In this document: positions 22,826 through 36,799 of the stretch, in pieces
Numbering within the stretch: position 1 is the first letter of the stretch
Layout: each line of letters begins with the position of its first letter
Assembly (NCBI GenBank): GCA_037179385.1
Contig: CM074189.1
Location: 25,295,648 to 25,359,647 of the forward strand
Length of the DNA stretch: 64,000 nucleotides
Direction: 5' to 3'
Origin: Holothuria scabra
Lineage: Eukaryota > Echinodermata > Holothuroidea > Aspidochirotida > Holothuriidae
Position numbers and translations under genes: made by a program
The notes under the pieces: generated by a model
What the model was told of the DNA's origin: nothing
What the model saw: the letters and a program-made list of their open reading frames with translations, nothing else
Databases searched by the model: none

Positions 22826-24285
22826 TCATATAACTACAGGTGTAGCTGTATTTCCTGTAAGGAAACGCTTTAAAATAGTAAAGAAACAAAGACTAGCCCC
22901 TATCGCAGCGACAACCGCCCCAGTTTTAATATACAAAGGAACGTCTTTCGTCTCCATAGTTTGTGACGATGTGGCAAAGGTAGTGATGCCAGTCGATATG
23001 GTAGCGACAGAGGTTTCCTCAAAGCAGGCTGTGTCAAATTTATGGGAAAGAAAATCGGTGATGTTTCATAACTCTGGAATGATGCAGACGATATCCTAGA
23101 AAAAATATCTTGTCCTTTAAGCCACTTTTGAAGGTAATAACTACCACAGTCACAAGTAAAATTATTACCGTCAAGAAGCAATGCAAAATCTTTGTCTATT
23201 GGATGAATTATGCCAGACGGAAAGGTCGTTAGGTCGTTAAATGTAAGATCGAGATGTTCCAGGTTTTGAAGTCCTTTTAAAGATTCTCCATAAATGTAAT
23301 GGATCTGATTATTCCTCAGATTTACACGTCTTAAATTAGCGTTTCGGATGAAGGCTTCTTTAAGGGATAACATTAAGTCGGTTCCATCCAAGGCCCAAGG
23401 TCTTTGAGTGCGGCAGTCTTCGCAGAAGAGATACTGGAATATTGGTTAATGCATTGTGATTAATATCCAGAACCGTTAAGTTATATGTTATCATTCCTGG
23501 AGAAAAGGAACCAATTTTTGATATTTCATTGTAACTAATAATAAGTTCTTTAATGCCTGGGAAAGTTCTTAAAACATGATCAACCATAAATTGTAAAAAG
23601 TTGTGCTGTATATGCAATCTTCCTACTGAATTTGAAAGAACTCCATTAGTCCTCATTAGCATGGTGATATAATTTTTTCCCAGGTAAATACCTGTCACTT
23701 TGGTAAGATGTTGTATTTCCTGGCTTGGAAAATGTCCCAAGGAATAGTTCGTTAATATGAGACGGCCTAAATTCTCGAGACCCGCAAAAGCATATTGCTG
23801 AATTTCCTGGATATCAATACTATCTAGAGAAATGTATTCTCGCGAAGGATTCCAACGAAAGCTGGAGGCATTAATTGAAACGATTTTGTTGGATGATAGA
23901 CCTAGGTACTTAAGTTTCGTTAGTTTTTTCAGAGGGTTAACAGGAATAACTGTTATTCTGTTGGATTGTAAGGACAATAACTCGATTTCCGGGTTATTAA
24001 GGATGATTTCTTGCTTGACAACTTGAACTCCATTAGAGTATAACCTCAAGGTAGTCAAATTAGGAAAATACGGAAGTGTTATGTTTCCATATTGCAAGGC
24101 TGTGAAACTTGTATGGAAGATGCTTAGCTCTCTTAGAAATATGAACATATTTTCAAGTACAATTTTGGCCCATTACAAGCCAGTCTGTCCCAAATAAAAA
24201 TACACTGAAAGGGCGCTGTAGGCATGATCGTAGAGAAAACAGCAAAGAAAACTGTCCAAATAAGTGACATATCCAACGTCGCCAT
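22826..24285 (-). pseudogene. LRR transmembrane protein, single exon, three 1-nt frameshifts
   Basis: ATG at 24285 begins a signal peptide (MATLDMSLIWTVFFAVFSTI), then a cysteine pair typical of an LRRNT cap (CIFIWDRLACNGPK). About ten leucine-rich repeats follow (24160-23240; L-x-x-L-x-L-x-x-N pattern), then an LRRCT cap (NNFTCDCGSYYLQKWLKG ... DTACFEE), a Ser/Thr stalk, a membrane helix (AVVAAIGASLCFFTIL) and a tail of about 11 residues ending in TGA at 22828-22826. The product would be a type I cell-surface LRR receptor like a TLR ectodomain without TIR. Three shifts are needed: near 24163-24168 (A4 run), 23360-23370, and 23038-23060. It is either a recent pseudogene or an unpolished assembly of an intact gene. 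Every domain is otherwise in place. Confidence 0.8.
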
Positions 24286-24789
24286 TTTTACAACTTCTTG
24301 ATGAAAAACTGACGCTTAAATGCATAGGTATAAGCCGCGGAATTTCGTCAGCTATTTCCAACCTGCTGGCTTTCTTTTAAATCCGAGTGTAGTTCTGCAT
24401 GAAATGTATTAAAGCGCATTTCACATAGGTATGTAAGTCTCAGTAGCCAGGTCCTCCTTATATCATGACAAATAGATTCAAGATCTGTTAAAAAAATAAA
24501 ATTAACGTTTTAATAAGAATGAAGTATTTATACATCAATGTTTATAACCCTGTGTGTCTCACTGGTTAACCGACTTGAAATTGAACCATGTAACACGCAT
24601 TGGTAACACGCTGTTATGGGTAAGACTAATATACCCCTTCCCCCGAAAATCAAAACCTTGTCTAAAAGAAACTTCAAAAAGTGTTAGCACGTTTCAAAGA
24701 TGCATTACCAGAAAATTTTTAAATCATAATTTAGAAAACAAAATGTTTAAGTACAACTTTCAAAGTCTGGCAAACGACATAATTAGCGA

Positions 24790-27450
24790 TATTGGAATGT
24801 AGAAAATTAATATTTAGAAAATTAATTCTCTTAAACATAGCAATTTCAAATAATTATTTAATTTTTCAATGGTTCGACATTAGCTATACGGATGCTGCTT
24901 CTGTTGTTGGTAATAGAGTCACTTCTCAAATGTTTTCTTTTTCGTTTTTAGAAAGAGGTTGTAGACAGGGTGATCCTTAATTTCCGTATCTGTTTGTCTC
25001 TTGTTCAAAATTATTAAATGTGGCTGTTCGTGATGATGACAATATTCAGGGTATCACTACTGGAGATCGGCAGTTTTATTTATGCCACTACACAGATGAC
25101 CATACTTTTCTAACTTACTAGATTAAGTGTCCTTTTGTTATATATTAAAGGTATTTGATAACTTTGTCTCAATTTCTTTCGTTTATACAAATCAGACTCA
25201 ATCCTTCTTGGTAACCACCTATTTATTTTTGGGATCAGTTTGGATTCTATGTAATGATGTGCAACGATTTCGTTTTCTTCGGTTTTACCTTTAAGTTTGA
25301 TTATACAAAAAATAACTGCAATATATTACATTAACAAATTTAGAAATCATTTTTAAATAAGTGGAAAAAACGTTCCTTGGAGGATAACTGTGTTTGTTAC
25401 GTCAATTACCATACCACAGTTAATAATTGTGTTGTCTTTTCCCCAGTCCCTCAGACAATTTCATTTCCAAATAAGAAGTTAACTTTTAAGATACCTTTTG
25501 AACAAACAGAGAGACAAAGTTTATTTTCTTTTTCCTTTTTTTTTTTGTGGGAATACGTTTTAGACAGGAAGACCTTCCATCTCCATCTTTTTATCCCCCT
25601 TTTTTTTTAAAACTATTACATATGGCTGTCCATAATGGTGACAATATTCAGGGTACACTGTTATTAATTTATTAAATTTATTGTTTTTTTTAAATTAACA
25701 CTAAACTTTTGTAGAATTTTCAAGATTCTTTCTTTTTTTCCCATTTGAGTATAACGTTCTGATTTTTACAGACGTTTTATGTACGTCATATGGTTTGGCC
25801 AAAACTAAGTTATTGTAAAACCAAATAAGTATTCACAGATAATATCTGTAAAATTTTTCAGAACATATCTGTTTTTCATATTTTCGAGAAAACTCTGTAC
25901 ATTTTTCTTTAAATTTAACAGACATTTTACATATTTTTAGCATAGATTTCTGACAAAATGTGTCTTGCGTATATAAATAAAGAGTAGATATAATTGTTCT
26001 AAAGATAGCATTGTAAACACTTTGCAGGAATATATATAGTTGATTAGACATATAACAATAAAACATTGTGTAATCTTGAATTAAGTGAAGACTAAAGTAA
26101 TTTCTTTTTAGGAATAGTTATTTTAGTGGGCGTAGCCAGAATTTGAAAGAAAAATATTAAACTGACCCCTAACTGGAACAGGTTTAAACTAGAAAGATCT
26201 GTAGCAACAGACACTTGTTAATAAAAGGCATTAAGAACTTTATCAACACCGATAAAGAATCTTAAGATGTATCGGCTTTATTTCTATCAAAATATGTCAT
26301 TAGTAACATTTTTCACAATGAACAACATGTCATAGAGGTGGTGCAGCCTAATTATGAAACATTAGACACAGGGACTGCTCAAGATAAATTCTGTCAGTTT
26401 TCCGCTCTGTTTATTTCCGAACAGCTTTCTGCTCGTAGATGGGTAGATCCCATCCACGCTGGTTCACAAAGTCTACACGGCGAGTAAACTACAATTGGTA
26501 ATTTTAAAGGGAACAATTGTTTTAAATAACAAGTTTCAGACATTTTGCGGAGTTTAAACTGTAAAAAATTACCGTAGTGTTACAGAAGAAAAAAATAAAG
26601 AGATAAGTAAGGATTTCATAAAAGTTCTGGAAACTTAATACCAGAACTTTTCTGTAATCTTCATATAATTTCTCTTTACTTTTTATATTGTAAATTTACA
26701 GCGATTTTGGGCCATTTTTTACAGTGTACAAGTCATGTCAAATCACAAAATGTTCTGGAAACTCTGCCGCCAGAAAAAAAAAATGTAAATTGTAAAAATA
26801 ACACTTGCATACTGTAAATTTTTTCTAGGATTTCTGTAATTTGAAGTAACAGAAATTTTCTGGAAACTCTGCTGCCAGGAAAAAGTCTGTAAGAATATTG
26901 TACATTTTTTATAGTGTAATAATGCCAGTTCACAGACGACCATTCCTATATTTAACCAGTAACCAGATTAAGTGTCATTTTGTTATTTATTTTCTGGCTT
27001 TTGGTTAAAACTTTCTCAAGTTCTATCGTTTATACAAATCAGAATAAATCATCTTGGTAGTTTCTTTTATTGGTACACTTGGGATTCCATGTATTGTGCT
27101 AGCAATTGCTTCGTTTTCTTCCGTATTACCTTTAAATTTGACTTTAAAAAAATAACGGCAAAATATTACATTTAGAAAAGGGGAAACTATTTTTAAATAG
27201 GTGGACAAAACGTAATCTTACGGTCCTATGAAAGATCACTATAATACCTGTGTCCCTTATTTTACAATTTAATCATTACCTCTCCTCACTCCCCGCTCAT
27301 TCCCTAAGACAATTTCATTTCCAAATTAAGAAGTTACCGTACGGTTTTTGATTTATTTTGAACAATAAGCCGGACAAAGTCACCCGAAATAATATTATTT
27401 CATTTAATTCTCTCTGGGGACTTAAGATGATAGATTTCTCGATGTATTGT
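24790..27450 (+). pseudogene. Decayed LINE reverse transcriptase with internal duplication
   Basis: At 24951-25120 the frame ERGCRQGDP-stop-FPYLFVSCSKLL...NIQGI...YTDDHTFL retains the RT motifs (R)QGDP...SPYLF and YADD (here YTDD). The region 25080-25480 is repeated in diverged form at 26920-27330 (TTTATACAAATCAGA, CAATTTCATTTCCAAAT). The second copy continues into a later RT region at about 27370-27450 (DKVTRNNIISFNSLWGLKMIDF). A third scrap, NIQG, occurs at 25616-25656. Many stops; clearly dead. It is a different lineage from the LINE at 7271. Confidence 0.7.
26557..26727. mobile_element. Palindromic MITE ending in CTGTAAAAAATT
   Basis: Left end AACTGTAAAAAATTACCG, right end CCATTTTTTACAGTG. 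The arms pair through AAAGTTCTGGAAACT / CCAGAACTTTT near the centre. A related unit, GTTCTGGAAACTCTGC(C/T)GCCAG, occurs twice just downstream (26751 and 26853), up to about 26917. The ends resemble CACTGTAAAA-type DNA transposons. Confidence 0.6.
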
Positions 27451-30400
27451 TCTGCCTTATAATGCAACTTTTTGAAAAATCGTCTCTCAAGTGAATCTTA
27501 AAAAAAGAGATATCACATTAACTCTGAAGATATTGGAAATAATGGTGATAATTTTATTGATCTCGCTAGATTAAAGTGACTAACTTTTTTCTGGAGGGAT
27601 GCTTTTCAAATAACAGAACCATAATTTGTTCTATACTCTAATTGTAATTTTCATTTTACAGTTAGAATTCTTACCTGCTTTATCGATCAAATTGGAACAA
27701 CAGCACTATCCAAGTTGTCAACAAATAACAACCAAGTGTGTACCGTTTTCCTATTTAACGTAGAGTTGACTTCATCAATGACCTATTTGAGTAGAACGGC
27801 ACCTTCCTTCAGCTGGATCAAGTGTCATAAAAATTTTCGTTAGTTTAGCACGCCCAGAAATATTTTATCGCTGCTTGTCCCCTTGGAAAGAGAGTGAATG
27901 TATCTCCACGCATATGTGTCAAAAGTGGTTTATGAAAATGTTGACACACAGTTTACTCCCTGAAACTAACTTGAACAGCGTTAACAAAGTTTCTCCTTTT
28001 TGTAATCACTCTTCATATTTTCAGTGCTTCTAATGGGGATCTGTCTCCTCAGTGTGTTCTGCATCAGTCTGTAATTACAAGATACCCTATCAACTAGTGA
28101 TGTCTGTATCACCAATCGGAACTCACAATGGATTGAGACTGCGCGACACGCGTCTTTAATGACATTAGCACTTGAAACTGAAAGCTGAGTTTCATCTGAA
28201 ATATTTCAATTGGTGCGTTAGTGAACTGTCACATGAACACAACTAAATTAAACGGTGGCCAAACTAAATTTTAAGAATGATAAGAATTTTAAAATGCTAT
28301 CATCACTTATAAAATAGCAATGCTAAGTAATTAAGAGAACCATTTTTGGGATACAGTCGGTTGAAAGACTAACTCAAAATACGCAAGAAAAGTTTTACAA
28401 ATGTTGGGTCGCGATGGTATAATAGGATTGATACTAAAACCGGGTTGCATGGGAACGAACATAGCTCTTAATGTAAGATGAGGGCTAAGGTTTGTGAAGG
28501 TAGGCTACATTTGGTGGACCAACTTTACCAAGTCCACATACACTGAAAGCTGAGTGATAATAATGCGGTTATTGACTTATGCATTCCAAAATCAAAAGAG
28601 TTATTGAATTCACTCCAAAAGAGTCTTTTTTTCCCCAAATATTCTCTCCTAAGTACGACCGAATTTCACCTGATGTGGAATGACAATTCACTCCAAATGG
28701 AAATTTTTCATTTCTCTTGTCTGACGTTTGGACGACATTCCTTGGATTAGTCGACTGGTAACAATTTTGTTTGAAAACATTTTTCACTATATTTGTTTAT
28801 GTGTGTGTTATTGCTTGTGTGTGTTATTGTTTGTGTGTATAGACTAACGTTGCTAGGCTTTTATTCCAGACTAGGGAAAGCTGTCCCATTTTATTAGAGT
28901 GTAAACATTTGCCAATAAGGGTTTGCAGAAGGTATTTTGAAAATATGAAGCTTGTTTAGGTTAAAAAAATTGAATTCTATGGATGAGATTTGAACACTTC
29001 AGGAAATTTGAAATGTTTGGATGTTATTAAAAAGCTGTCGTTATTTCACTAGCGAAATTATGGCAATGAAGATCATTTTCGTAACACATCGATTTCTTAG
29101 CCCCCTTGTTTGAGGCTCAGACAGGACGAACTTTTTAAAAAGGATGTAAATTTATTGCCGTTTTTAGAATCGTATTTTAAAATCAGGAGTTTATATTGGA
29201 GAAAATGTGGAATTTATTTCTTTTATTTTTCATTTCTTTTTTCTTTTGAGTGAGGTTGAGAAAAATCGCCACATTACCTTTTTCATTGTAGTTACGCCAC
29301 TGGACGGAAATAATTACATCTTGCTATTGTCTTTCATCCTATTTGCAGTATCAGATATATCATTGCTCACGCTATAAGATCTCGTAATTACTAAGCATTG
29401 GGACATGTAACGATGCGCAAATGTGGCTTCATGTTAGACAACAAACGAAGAAAAGGGTTTGCGTGGTCATCTATGTTATCATCAAAAGGCAAAAAACGCC
29501 TTATTTAAGTCTTAAGTTACAGGCCATGTCGAGAACGCTATTCCATGTTGCATTTACAAAGTAGTGGGTTCTCCCCTGCAAAAATCAAACATTGTTTAGT
29601 AATCAAGTAAATTTTTTATCGTGTTTGTAACTAGTACCCAAGGGCAAGAACAGTCACCCTACTTGAAGTAGTGTAGTAGACTGTCTTGTTTCACCATAGG
29701 GTGCTAAATGTCATGTGACAACTGTTTTTTCTTCAAATGAGAAATTTACTACAAGTTACTGCTTGGTTTACCTTGCATATGTATAAGTGAAGTCATAAAA
29801 TATTATGAAAGATTCTTTGAAGAGAAATAGGAGTAAAAGTGTGATATTTAGCTGTAACTTTAAAATTAGTTTGGTGGGACTGCTCTTGACCTTTAAGGAG
29901 AGCCAAATTTCTGTCCCACCTCACTTCACAAACAAGGTGACATGAAACAAGGACAATGGTCAACTGTTGTTAAAAGCTGCGTATTCCTATGATCCGAGTC
30001 CCTAGGAGATTAAATCCAAAGTTGCACAAGAAAAACCGTGTTTTCATGCACCCAAGTGATCACCAACATGAGCACCCAACCAACTTATGCGTACGTTTGT
30101 TATATTTGGAACGCCAAACATACGCAAAATGTATTTCAAAATCGTGAAACATACCGCTCAAGCTTAGCTTCCTTAGAAATGTGCCATATATCACGTTACC
30201 AAGTTGTAAAGAACGTATTTCCTACCGTACGATTGGTTGACGCAGGTCGATCACTTTATGCATTGATTACACGCTTTGCAACACCGAATTAATACGATTG
30301 ATAGATGAATTCGGTCTCAATAAAAATGATCCCTCAAAATACGTTTCCGTTGCTTCAGCTTTAATTACGACCTTTTAGATCAAATGATGATAACACAAAT

Positions 30401-31800
30401 CATATAAACGGATTCATTACCTAATGGGGAAATTTTCATCGAAAACTACCAAATGCAACGAAAACGAAAATAAAAAACTTAGGGATGGGGCTTGAACGGT
30501 CTGATCGTGTAGACTGTATGTAATACAATAGCGTCCGAGAAGTGATTTGAAAATTTAACAGCAGCCATGATTATCAAAATCCAGAATAAATTAAGAAACG
30601 AAAAGTGTTAAGACACTGAAAGTCAAGTGAAAAGATCACAATGGAATAGACCTAAGTAGCAATCCATCTCCATCTTTTCAGAAAATGCAACTAACAAACT
30701 TTAAAGGTCTTAGCTGACTTAGAATCTGTGTGCATTCTTGAATGTGTTATATATATGACGGTAAAAGATTTTTTTCTCAATTATACGGTTGAAATCGTTA
30801 ATTTTATACATTAACTGTGGCATTTGGTACACTTGGAGGCAGTCGAGACGGTTGCTCTCCTTGGGGTCAAAAATTACCATTGCCCCAATGCAGTTTAGTA
30901 TATATCTCTTTGCGAAAAAAACAAACAAACAAATAAACAAATTGAAGCTTCACTGCCTATTCTGCTGAGGGCTAATTGCCTTCTTGGTGTTTTTTTATTC
31001 GTAAGTTAACACTAAAAAACATGTTTCCATATTTTTAAATTTGTTTCAAAATAAGGATCAGTTTTTTAAATATGCTTACGTGGATTAATGAGCCGGAAGA
31101 GCTCCCAACTCTCAGTTCCTGGCTCTCTGCTTGGATTACGAATATTAGAATTGTCAGAATTTCAAAAAAGGGGCAGAATTTCACGAATTTGGAATTTCAG
31201 TTGTTACAAACTTTTAAGTTGTAATTGGTCACACTGGCTTGCGTCTTCCATTGCCACTCTAAGAAAACATCGGTACCCGCACGATCGTGCTGATAGAAAT
31301 ACAAATATGTATTTAATTAAGATAGGTTTCCCCGTTAAATTTTCATCTGAGAGAAATCCTTGTCAAGAGTTATTTTATTTTACTAGAGCTAAATCAATCA
31401 TTCACGTTGACGTGTCCTGAAAATATTTCAAAAAAGATTTAGAGTGAAATATTGTGTTTAAAAACCACGCTCACACAAAGAGTACAAAGAAAAAAGGTTC
31501 ACCCACTATCCAACAATTAAGTCTTAATCATAAACCCCAGCAATAGCTACATCTCTTCAAAATACTATTCACAAGAAGAACCATGAACATTGCATCATTT
31601 AAAATGTTGCAAGTTTGGGTGAAGAAATTATTATTTTTTTTAGCAACAAACAACTTAATTTCTATCTGTGGAAAACTTATTTCTTGAAAAGAAGGCTACC
31701 AAACTGCCTTATGTTTGATAATCTATCACCCTGTGTCAATAAATATTAGTTTTAAAAGGATAACTTTTTTTTTGCAAGACGAACGCAATATTTCCCTTGA
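27451..31800. other. No gene recognised
   Basis: AT-rich. Further LINE decay is possible up to about 28060. TG-rich minisatellite at 28797-28838. The open frame at 31088-31420 (110 codons, plus strand) has no recognisable domain or splice context. Confidence 0.35.
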
Positions 31801-34800
31801 ATATCAATTACACTACAAGTTTACTCTAGTGTATGCCACCCACATTAAAAGAAGAAAAAGGCTGAAAGTTGGTTGATTGTAAATAATGATGCCTTTACTG
31901 TCGGTAAACACATAATGCTGGTAGGTATACAGGAAAAGATAATACCCGAGTAGCCGATGCCGAAATATTCAAGTGTAAATTTGTATTTGAACTGAAGAGT
32001 CTTACTCACACTCGTTTTGCTTAGTACACAGGTCCTTGACAATCTCCGGTGCTTATTTGTGTCTGATATAGTGTTCAACGCAATACAATAATGCTGTTTC
32101 GACCGTTGTCATACAAAGTTGTTACCACACCACAACAGCAGGTCGTGGAATCCCTTTCTTTTACATTAGCAAGTGGCAAATGATGTTGGGATTTCACCAT
32201 GTGACGGGATGAAAGCTACATAATAAACATTACGACATCACTGCCGTTATATACTAACTTCGGGTCAGGCACGTAGTGGCGGGGGATGGGGCGATCCCCC
32301 CCCCCTACTTCTTAGGAATATTTTTTTGTATTTTCAATGTTTTTGCTTTCATTATCCCACAAGCAATTCATCTGCAGATTGGTTTACATGTTTTCAAATG
32401 AATGTGCATACCAAATTATGTAGGAAGGGCAATTTCCAGTGAGCTTAAATCATTTTCGGTCAAATTTTCATTGGGTACGATTCGCGCCAACACATATATC
32501 CTCCGATAGGTTTAAAGTTCCCTTTAAAAAAAAACAGCAACAACAACAACAACAACAGCTACGAACCACGGGCCTGCTAAAGATCTTTAAAGCGGCTCAT
32601 TGAGTTGGGTCATAAAATTCAACAAATTTTTCCAACCATGTTAAATTTTCTTCACATACCAATGACGAATGGTGAAACTTACAGTCTCTATATCCTGTAT
32701 ACAAATAACTTTTATGAGTTCACGGTTTAATTCGGTTTTCAAAAATTCGTGACTAGGCACTTTTCAAATTACGTACAAAACCGTTTCGAGTCAAGACACC
32801 ACAACATTCAGAATTTTCGCGTTTTCCGTAACTATTGGATAAGAAACTTGGCTCATTTTGCTGACTATGAGCATTGTCTTTTGGTGTTAACCCTTTAACA
32901 TTCTTATTAAGTTATCGATGGCGACTCAATAAACCCCTTCAATCGTCTGTCTTTACGTAACAAACGGCTGTAACGGTTATAAAATTATGTAATTTGTTTG
33001 ATAAGCAAGTCGCCAGTGGAATTGTCTCCAAATCAAAGAAAACCCTTTAACACCGTAACAAAATAACCTGTCAGGTATATCCCTGTGGTTCAAAGCCTCT
33101 GCCCACTCCGATGGTTTTAACATGTGGACGGATGAGTAGTAGCAAAAATTAAAAAGACCACCAGGAAATGTACGATGATATTAAAAGGTACAATAAAGGT
33201 ACAATACAAGATAATATCCGAATGGTGTACAAATCAAATGTCTGTGTTTGATACTTTAAGTTGAATGAATGACGTGCGCCTACCACGATCGAGGCGTACA
33301 TTCTTTGACGTCATTCTAAAAAGTTGTGTATACATATTTTTTCTTTGTGTGTGTGTGGGGGGGGGGGGTGGTTGGGGTATATCTACTGCCTTCTATCTAT
33401 TCAATGCTCATTTTTGGGTTTTGTCTGTCGTTGAAATCGTCAGCACAGCAAGTAAGGAGGAAGGTATCGTCAATTAATTAACATAATACTTTCAACTTAA
33501 TTTACCTGAACGCATGTTGCAAGACAAAAACGTGGAGTAACAGAATGATCCAATCTTTACCCCACTCATAACTAAGCAAATGACCGATGCGGCTGCTGGA
33601 AAATTGGATTTGATTAAGCATGGCTCACAGGTCCATAGTTATTGGTAATGCACTATTATCTTATTTAGTAATCAGTTGTAAGACCCACCCACTAACCAGT
33701 GGGTAATGTCTGTCAATCTTTAGGAGCGTATAACATTTTTGTGGATTGCCATCCGTCACGCAATTGACCCACTGTTTTAAAGACGTTAATGCACGTTCCT
33801 GTAAAATATGACGCACCATGTCCCCCTTTTTATGTTGCTTTGACACGTTTTGGAAACTTTGACACACACCTGTCTCGCAATTCAGACTTGCTTAATGCAC
33901 ATTTGCCTCACAACTGTCTGTGGGTCGGAGGGTACGTGTAACAACTGAAAAATGCATTATAAGGACTACAAAAGATTTATATTCGATCTCAAACTGTATG
34001 AGATTTACAATTTACCTTTAACACTATAGCATGTAATATTTAGTTTACACTAAGACCGGTTAGTTACAAATTGCTATTAAAAAAACGCACAAGGATAATT
34101 TAAAAAAAAAAAAAAACGTTATGATGTGATTTGATATCTGATTATGTGACAGGTGTATTACCCTGTATTCGTCTGGTTTTGATTAACTGACAAATTAATG
34201 ACTAGATTTAAGGTAGCTTTGCCTCTAGATGACCATACAAGAAACATCATACGTATCTGCGTCAGTTCAATGCCACCGTCTTCTCACCAAGCGGTAAAAG
34301 AGTCCATTATCAGATACGTTATCGCTTAGACTTGCTTGAGAGTTGATGAACTCCTCCAAAGTAAGCTACGAGAAATATAAAATAAAGACGAAATGCTCTT
34401 AATCATGCCAAGTATTCAAAGGGCAATCAAAAATTGTGTTAGGTTTTCCTCGACAAATCCTGCAGCAAAACCATTCATTTAATTAAAACGAATAAAATTG
34501 ACAGGTCATCATGGTCTGACGTTGTGATTGCTCAATGTATGGATGAGGTTGTCTAGTCTTGCATGGGTTGATTTTTTAACCGAACAATATTACGGATTTT
34601 TTTTATTCAACAGAAAATATCACATAATAAAAGTTTCTTTTCACTTACAAGACCTCTTTATTGACTGCTGATTCTGTAAAATAATCAGTTAAAACAGCGA
34701 AGTGCTAGAACAAAGAGTCTCTATTCATTGTCAAACTTTGATTTTCTGTTGTAAGTGTATCTCAAGTCTAAGATTTCAAAAATAGATATTACAAAGTTTG

Positions 34801-36190
34801 AAAAAATATTCCTACAGTCCAACCCCGTCTTCATTGGCTATTCCAGAGCTGAAGTTTAAAATGATGAAGTTCACACACTCGATTCAAAATAGCCTATTTG
34901 CGTATAAATTTGTGAAGTCATTGTTATACTACTCAATCACAGTCTTTGTATTTCTTTATTTTCTAAAAGTTACTGCACCTTGTGCCAAGGTGTGATAGTA
35001 CTCTTACTCTTTTGGGGTAATGTTATGAATTAGGTCCTTTGCTGCACAGCATGTTATGCAAGCAAACAGTAATCGTTCAAGGCAAGGTCATAAAACTTTC
35101 TAACATCAAAAGGGAAACAAAACAGGTAATGTTTGTTGTACAGCAAGAAATTCACAAATTATTGACCAATGTACTATTTTGATTTAGGTAATTATTTTTT
35201 AACAATTTAACATTTCAAAATGGAGCAAACTATGTCAATGGGAGTTATATGAATAAGATTCAATCTGTAACCTCTAAAATATATAGTTCAAAAACTCGAG
35301 ACTTGCGGTACTCTTCAAATCATGTTGGCCGTTCATGGAATAAGAAAAACTCATCAAAACTATAGAATGTGCTTTTTTGTCCAACATTTTGCGTCATAAT
35401 GTAAATATTGTGGCAACATATATCTTCTTACTCGTAAATTAGATGTTTTTTAGCCCTGAAATTCACCAAAAGAGTGCCGAAAGCACACTGTTTTGCCTTT
35501 CAAAACAAACATCGTCTTTATCCTCTGTAAACATCAAGTTTCGTTCTGAACCAGTTTACACTTTCTTAATCCTACTATGCAAATCTAAATACTGCTTTTC
35601 TTTCTACATCATTCTCAAACATCATTTACACTATCTTTTTCAACGATCAGTTGGGGATTGGTTCAGCTGCTGTCCATGTTTTAGCACCATTTTGTTGTAG
35701 TGAAGTGGATCTAAAGCTGATGGTGGATGGGACAGGGCTTCTCTGGCTCCAGCTCTATCGTTTAACACAGATTTGTATCTAGTGAAATGGATCTAAAACC
35801 GGTAGGTCCACCTATAATAAATCTCTTTTCAAACAGGAACTCAATGGAGAATTTCTCAAAAAAAGATTAAACTTGGTTACAACATGAACTAAATCTATTA
35901 GTTTCTGAACCACTTCTGATCCAGTCTACGGAAATATTCGCTTAGTGACCCTATGCAGTGCCTTTCTAAATTACAACAAAGTACGGTTCTGTGTTAAGAT
36001 CAACCAGAATACCAAACAGTTGTGACTTATTTTCATTTATATTAAAAACATCATTACTGTCCCCTACAATTTGAGCAAAAAAAGGTCATTGTGTCATTTA
36101 AGATGTTTTGCTTTGGAATAACTAGACCTGAATACTTGAAAATTTTCATGCTATTATGGGCAAAAAAATATCATGCATTCAATACAAAGA
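31801..36190. other. No gene recognised
   Basis: Contains a (CAA)n run, G and A homopolymers (33358-33369, 34109-34123), and a possible TE edge near 32270 (GTAGTGGCGGGGG). No exon pattern seen. Confidence 0.35.
32535..32559 (+). repeat. (CAA)n microsatellite
   Basis: About seven CAA units between two CAG triplets. Confidence 0.9.
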
Positions 36191-36199
36191 AAGATCCTA

Positions 36200-36375
36200 T
36201 TTTACTGATATAACACTGACTGGTAGCATGCAACCATCACCCACTAAATTTTTCTATTATGTAAACATAGTCACCCGTCCCAGCAAACTAAATTTTACTG
36301 ATATAACACTGACTGAATGTAGCATGCAACCATTTCCCACTAAATTTGTCTGTTATGTAAAGATAGTCACTCAGA
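36200..36375 (+). repeat. Tandem duplication, 93-bp unit, two copies
   Basis: TTTTACTGATATAACACTGA starts at 36200 and again at 36293. Both are followed by AGCATGCAACCAT and CACTAAATTT. The copies differ by a few bases and a small indel. Confidence 0.9.
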
Positions 36376-36404
36376 AAACTACATTTTCCCAATGGATCCC
36401 AACA

Positions 36405-36646
36405 TTCTAAATTGGTATAGCTTTTTGATTGACATCACATTCAAATTGCAAAGTAAGTCTATAAAACACAGCATGCACTGAGCTTGTATTGGTTACTCAA
36501 TAGGACCTTGTAAGCTCACCAGACCACGCCTTTAAAGCGTAAAATCTGAAACATGTTTAGGTAAGGAGAGGCAGCTATGAGAGAGGTTAAAAGTAAGTAA
36601 GTTGAAAGAATCGGATAAGTCTGGGGTGACGAATGTGTCTCTTTAA
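36405..36646. mobile_element. TTAA MITE family, copy B (5'-truncated)
   Basis: Right end CTGGGGTGACGAATGTGTCTC-TTTAA matches the family end. The interior (TAAAACACAGCATGCA, GCTTTTTGATTGACA) matches copies C and D. The left inverted end is not recognisable. Confidence 0.55.
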
Positions 36647-36799
36647 AGCATAGAGTATTTCATGTATTACGAAACATTCCCATGGTTTAATGCAAGAGCT
36701 GTTAACACAGATGACCTCAACTTTGTTAAACATCTTTTCCCTTGTATCACTTCTCAAGTCGAAATGAAGAATGACACAAAGTGCCAGAGACTACCTTAC

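Noticed and set aside
33350..33370. G-rich run as a G-quadruplex regulatory site
   Set aside because: A simple TG/G homopolymer run with no promoter or gene nearby.
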